A program made the position numbers and the translations under genes. This document shows positions 62,196 to 64,000 of a DNA stretch of 64,000 nucleotides, one piece after another. Where the stretch lies: contig JANWWT010000001.1 in assembly GCA_025055675.1 (NCBI GenBank), forward strand, positions 868,001 to 932,000, read 5' to 3'. The notes under the pieces are model-generated. The model searched no databases, was not told the DNA's origin, and saw only the letters and a program-made list of their open reading frames with translations. How positions within the stretch are numbered: the first letter of the stretch is position 1; each line of letters opens with the position of its first letter. The stretch comes from Pseudanabaenaceae cyanobacterium SKYG29 (lineage in GTDB: Bacteria; Cyanobacteriota; Cyanobacteriia; Pseudanabaenales; Pseudanabaenaceae).

Positions 62196-63220
62196 CAGCT
62201 TACCTGGGCTAAAGCCGCTTGTACTCTGGGCACTAACTCGGGACTGAGAGGCACAAACCCCAACTCCTCAGCAAATTTTTGTCCCTCGGTAATACACCAG
62301 TTGACTACTTCCCTGAGGGCACGACTCTGGGCAGGATTGCTATAACTCTTGTACAGTAACAGCCAGGAATAGGTCACGATCGGATAGGCATTTGCTCCCT
62401 CTGGGTCTGGCACAAACCCCAGTAAATTTTCTGGTAACTGTAGGGTGCTGATAGCCTCCCGCACTGTAGCTGTATTCGCCATCACATAATTGCCCGCCTT
62501 GTTTTGCAACCGCGCCATGGGTAGTCTGTTTTGCTTAGCATAGGTCAATTCCAGGTAACCAATCGCTCCTACCTGCTGTGCTACTTGGGCTGTGACCCCC
62601 TCATTACCCCGACTGCCGATCGTGCCTTCCACCCACTGTACTGCTGTCCCACTACCTACTGTATCCCGCCATTCCTGACTAATAGCGCTCAAGTGTTGCG
62701 TAAAAATCCCCGTTGTGCCACTGGCATCCGAGCGGCGAATCACAAACACCTCCTGGTCAGGCAACGACAAGTCTGGGTTATCCTGCCGGATCAGGGGATC
62801 ATTCCACCGTTTAATCTTGCCTAAAAATAAATCCACATAGGTTGCCCGCGATAGTTTCAACTCCACAATCCCAGGCAAATTGTAGGCAAGGACAATACTG
62901 CCGATCGTGACTGGCAACATCACCACCCCCCGTGCCACTTGCTGCATTTCCTCTGGGGTCATGCCCACATCACTAGCGCCAAAATCTACTGTCTGGGCTT
63001 GAAACTGTTTGACCCCTGCCACACTGCCAATCGGTTGATAGCTCACTTGCACATTGGGAAACAGACGGTTATACTCCTGAAACCACTTCAGGTAGAGAGG
63101 AGCGGGTAAGGTTGCCCCTGCCCCATTAATCGATATTGTCTCGGCCGGAGGTCGCTGGGCGCAACCGTACAGAGTTGTCAGAGCCAAAGCACCAAGGATG
63201 AAATCACGCCGTGAACTCAT
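62195..63220 (-). CDS. pstS: Phosphate-binding lipoprotein PstS
   Basis: 341 aa. SRRDFILGALALTTLYGC combines an RR motif with a lipobox (Cys20), so it may be a Tat-exported lipoprotein. Phosphate-binding blocks: SINGAGATLPAPLYLKWF, TVDFGASDVGMTPEEM, RSDASGTTGIFTQHLS and GTIGSRGNEGVTAQVAQQVGAIGYLE. AGGAGAAGGAT precedes the ATG. The ComFB-type gene lies 37 bases upstream on the same strand. Confidence 0.95.
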   Translation of the reverse strand: MSSRRDFILGALALTTLYGCAQRPPAETISINGAGATLPAPLYLKWFQEYNRLFPNVQVSYQPIGSVAGVKQFQAQTVDFGASDVGMTPEEMQQVARGVVMLPVTIGSIVLAYNLPGIVELKLSRATYVDLFLGKIKRWNDPLIRQDNPDLSLPDQEVFVIRRSDASGTTGIFTQHLSAISQEWRDTVGSGTAVQWVEGTIGSRGNEGVTAQVAQQVGAIGYLELTYAKQNRLPMARLQNKAGNYVMANTATVREAISTLQLPENLLGFVPDPEGANAYPIVTYSWLLLYKSYSNPAQSRALREVVNWCITEGQKFAEELGFVPLSPELVPRVQAALAQVS

Positions 63221-63257
63221 ATCCTTCTCCTCCCACTGCGCCCTCAGTGTAGCAAAA

Positions 63258-63992
63258 TTAACTGTTTTCTTCCACAGCCTTAATTCTCTGCCAGTCCAAA
63301 TTGCCAGTGAGACGTAGGCGATCGATGGCTTCCAAAATTACAGCGTAGCTATTTTCCCAATTGATATCCTTTCGTTTGAGCATCCAATTGAGCCGTGCCA
63401 TCGCTTCTTGGCGTTCCTGGCGGATATTTTGAAAAATCAGTATCGGTATACTGAAACTTTTACTAGCTTCCTGACCTAATGTAATGACCGCTTTTGTGAC
63501 AATTTCTGCCAATTGAGAGCCAATGTGTATCTTACTATAGTAGCGCAGCCGCTTCAATCCTTCCTGTGTGGTGGCGTACATAGGTGGTAAACAATTCAAG
63601 GCTACTGCCATCACTTCATCTACAGGAATCAAGCGAGCATAGGCAGACAATTTAGGGGGCAAAGTATCCAAGCGATGAACTGCTAAGCGATAAATAAGTT
63701 GCTCAATACTGTTAACCACACCTATTGTTGCCGGTAGAGTATAGTCATCATAATCAGCTTTGCTAGGGATTAGGGAGGTATCTTCTTTTCTTTTACTAAC
63801 ATACTTATTAATGGGTATACTGCCAGACTGGGGATTAATCTGCAGCAAGTACTCTTCTAGGCATTGGGGCAGCTCTAGCCAAGTCATCTGCGGTTTTTTT
63901 AACAGTTCCCGTAGGCGCAAAAGTGTGTACATTGGTGTGGCTAATTCCGTAGCAGTTAGAGGTGTTACCGATTGGAGACGTGGCTTGCGCAC
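63258..63992 (-). CDS. ComFB-domain protein (start may lie beyond window)
   Basis: 244 aa as read from a GTG at 63992, but the frame stays open to the window edge, so the real start may be outside. The ComFB domain at ~115-175 has VDEVMAVALNCLPPMYATTQEGL followed by LAEIVTKAVITLGQ. ComFB-family proteins in cyanobacteria bind cyclic dinucleotides (the c-di-GMP receptor CdgR) and affect competence or cell size. The C-terminal ~65 residues are helical. Upstream of pstS. Confidence 0.82.
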   Translation of the reverse strand: MRKPRLQSVTPLTATELATPMYTLLRLRELLKKPQMTWLELPQCLEEYLLQINPQSGSIPINKYVSKRKEDTSLIPSKADYDDYTLPATIGVVNSIEQLIYRLAVHRLDTLPPKLSAYARLIPVDEVMAVALNCLPPMYATTQEGLKRLRYYSKIHIGSQLAEIVTKAVITLGQEASKSFSIPILIFQNIRQERQEAMARLNWMLKRKDINWENSYAVILEAIDRLRLTGNLDWQRIKAVEENS

Positions 63993-64000
63993 TTGTAAAA

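Overview
The window is cyanobacterial chromosome. It carries the NDH-1MS high-affinity CO2 uptake genes (ndhF3-ndhD3-cupA-cupS), Vipp1/IM30, a KaiB-like protein, an NblB-type HEAT protein, COP23-family proteins, a UPF0367 protein, Ycf23/DUF561, a VKOR-thioredoxin fusion and a pentapeptide-repeat protein, and the palindrome CGATCG recurs throughout. I cannot name the genus from sequence alone. Genes are dense, often overlap by 1-16 bases, and occur on both strands in short operons.

Region by region. 1-3.2 kb: queF (cut by the edge), yidD, a large unrecognised membrane protein and a possible small gene. 3.2-9.5 kb: a secreted fasciclin protein, VKOR, a stress protein, an ABC ATPase with UPF0367, Vipp1, KaiB-like, a CofE-like protein and a HEAT protein. 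9.5-12.9 kb: an exported cluster of three tandem COP23 proteins and two trypsin-like proteases. 12.9-22.8 kb: uppS, cbiT, a radical SAM protein, a chromate transporter whose 3' end runs into an IS200/IS605-type right end, acs, a kinase fusion and an SLH-L,D-transpeptidase. 22.8-24.1 kb: a lone GIY-YIG nuclease gene flanked on both sides by arrays grown from one double-hairpin repeat. 24.2-37.4 kb: two RTX-type surface proteins followed by a protein with two GT41 (OGT/SPINDLY-like) modules, a methyltransferase, an FkbM-GT41 fusion and an FkbM gene broken by one stop codon. 38.1-42.5 kb: a Tat-exported flavin amine oxidase, an exported RidA-like protein and a PPC-repeat protein. 42.5-49.5 kb: a natD-like permease, SPOR-like protein, DUF561, lipoprotein, GAF protein, inositol monophosphatase, TerC and pentapeptide-repeat genes. 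49.7-54.9 kb: the CO2-uptake operon. 54.9-64 kb: a permease, Mpg, Gnd, thioredoxin, AIM24, PIN-TRAM, a membrane protein, a pst cluster with only pstC and pstS, and a ComFB-domain protein at the edge.

How the genes work together. NdhF3, NdhD3, CupA and CupS build one CO2-hydrating complex. The RTX/GT41 block reads as a surface-protein and glycosylation locus: the secreted proteins lie upstream of a terminator and the cytoplasmic glycosyltransferases follow. The amine oxidase and RidA-like pair suggests that an imine made outside the cytoplasm is hydrolysed there. The COP23/protease cluster encodes only exported proteins and probably acts in the periplasm. The most novel signals, in my judgement, are the repeat-flanked GIY-YIG gene, the double-GT41 glycosylation block, the COP23/protease operon and the oxidase-RidA pair.
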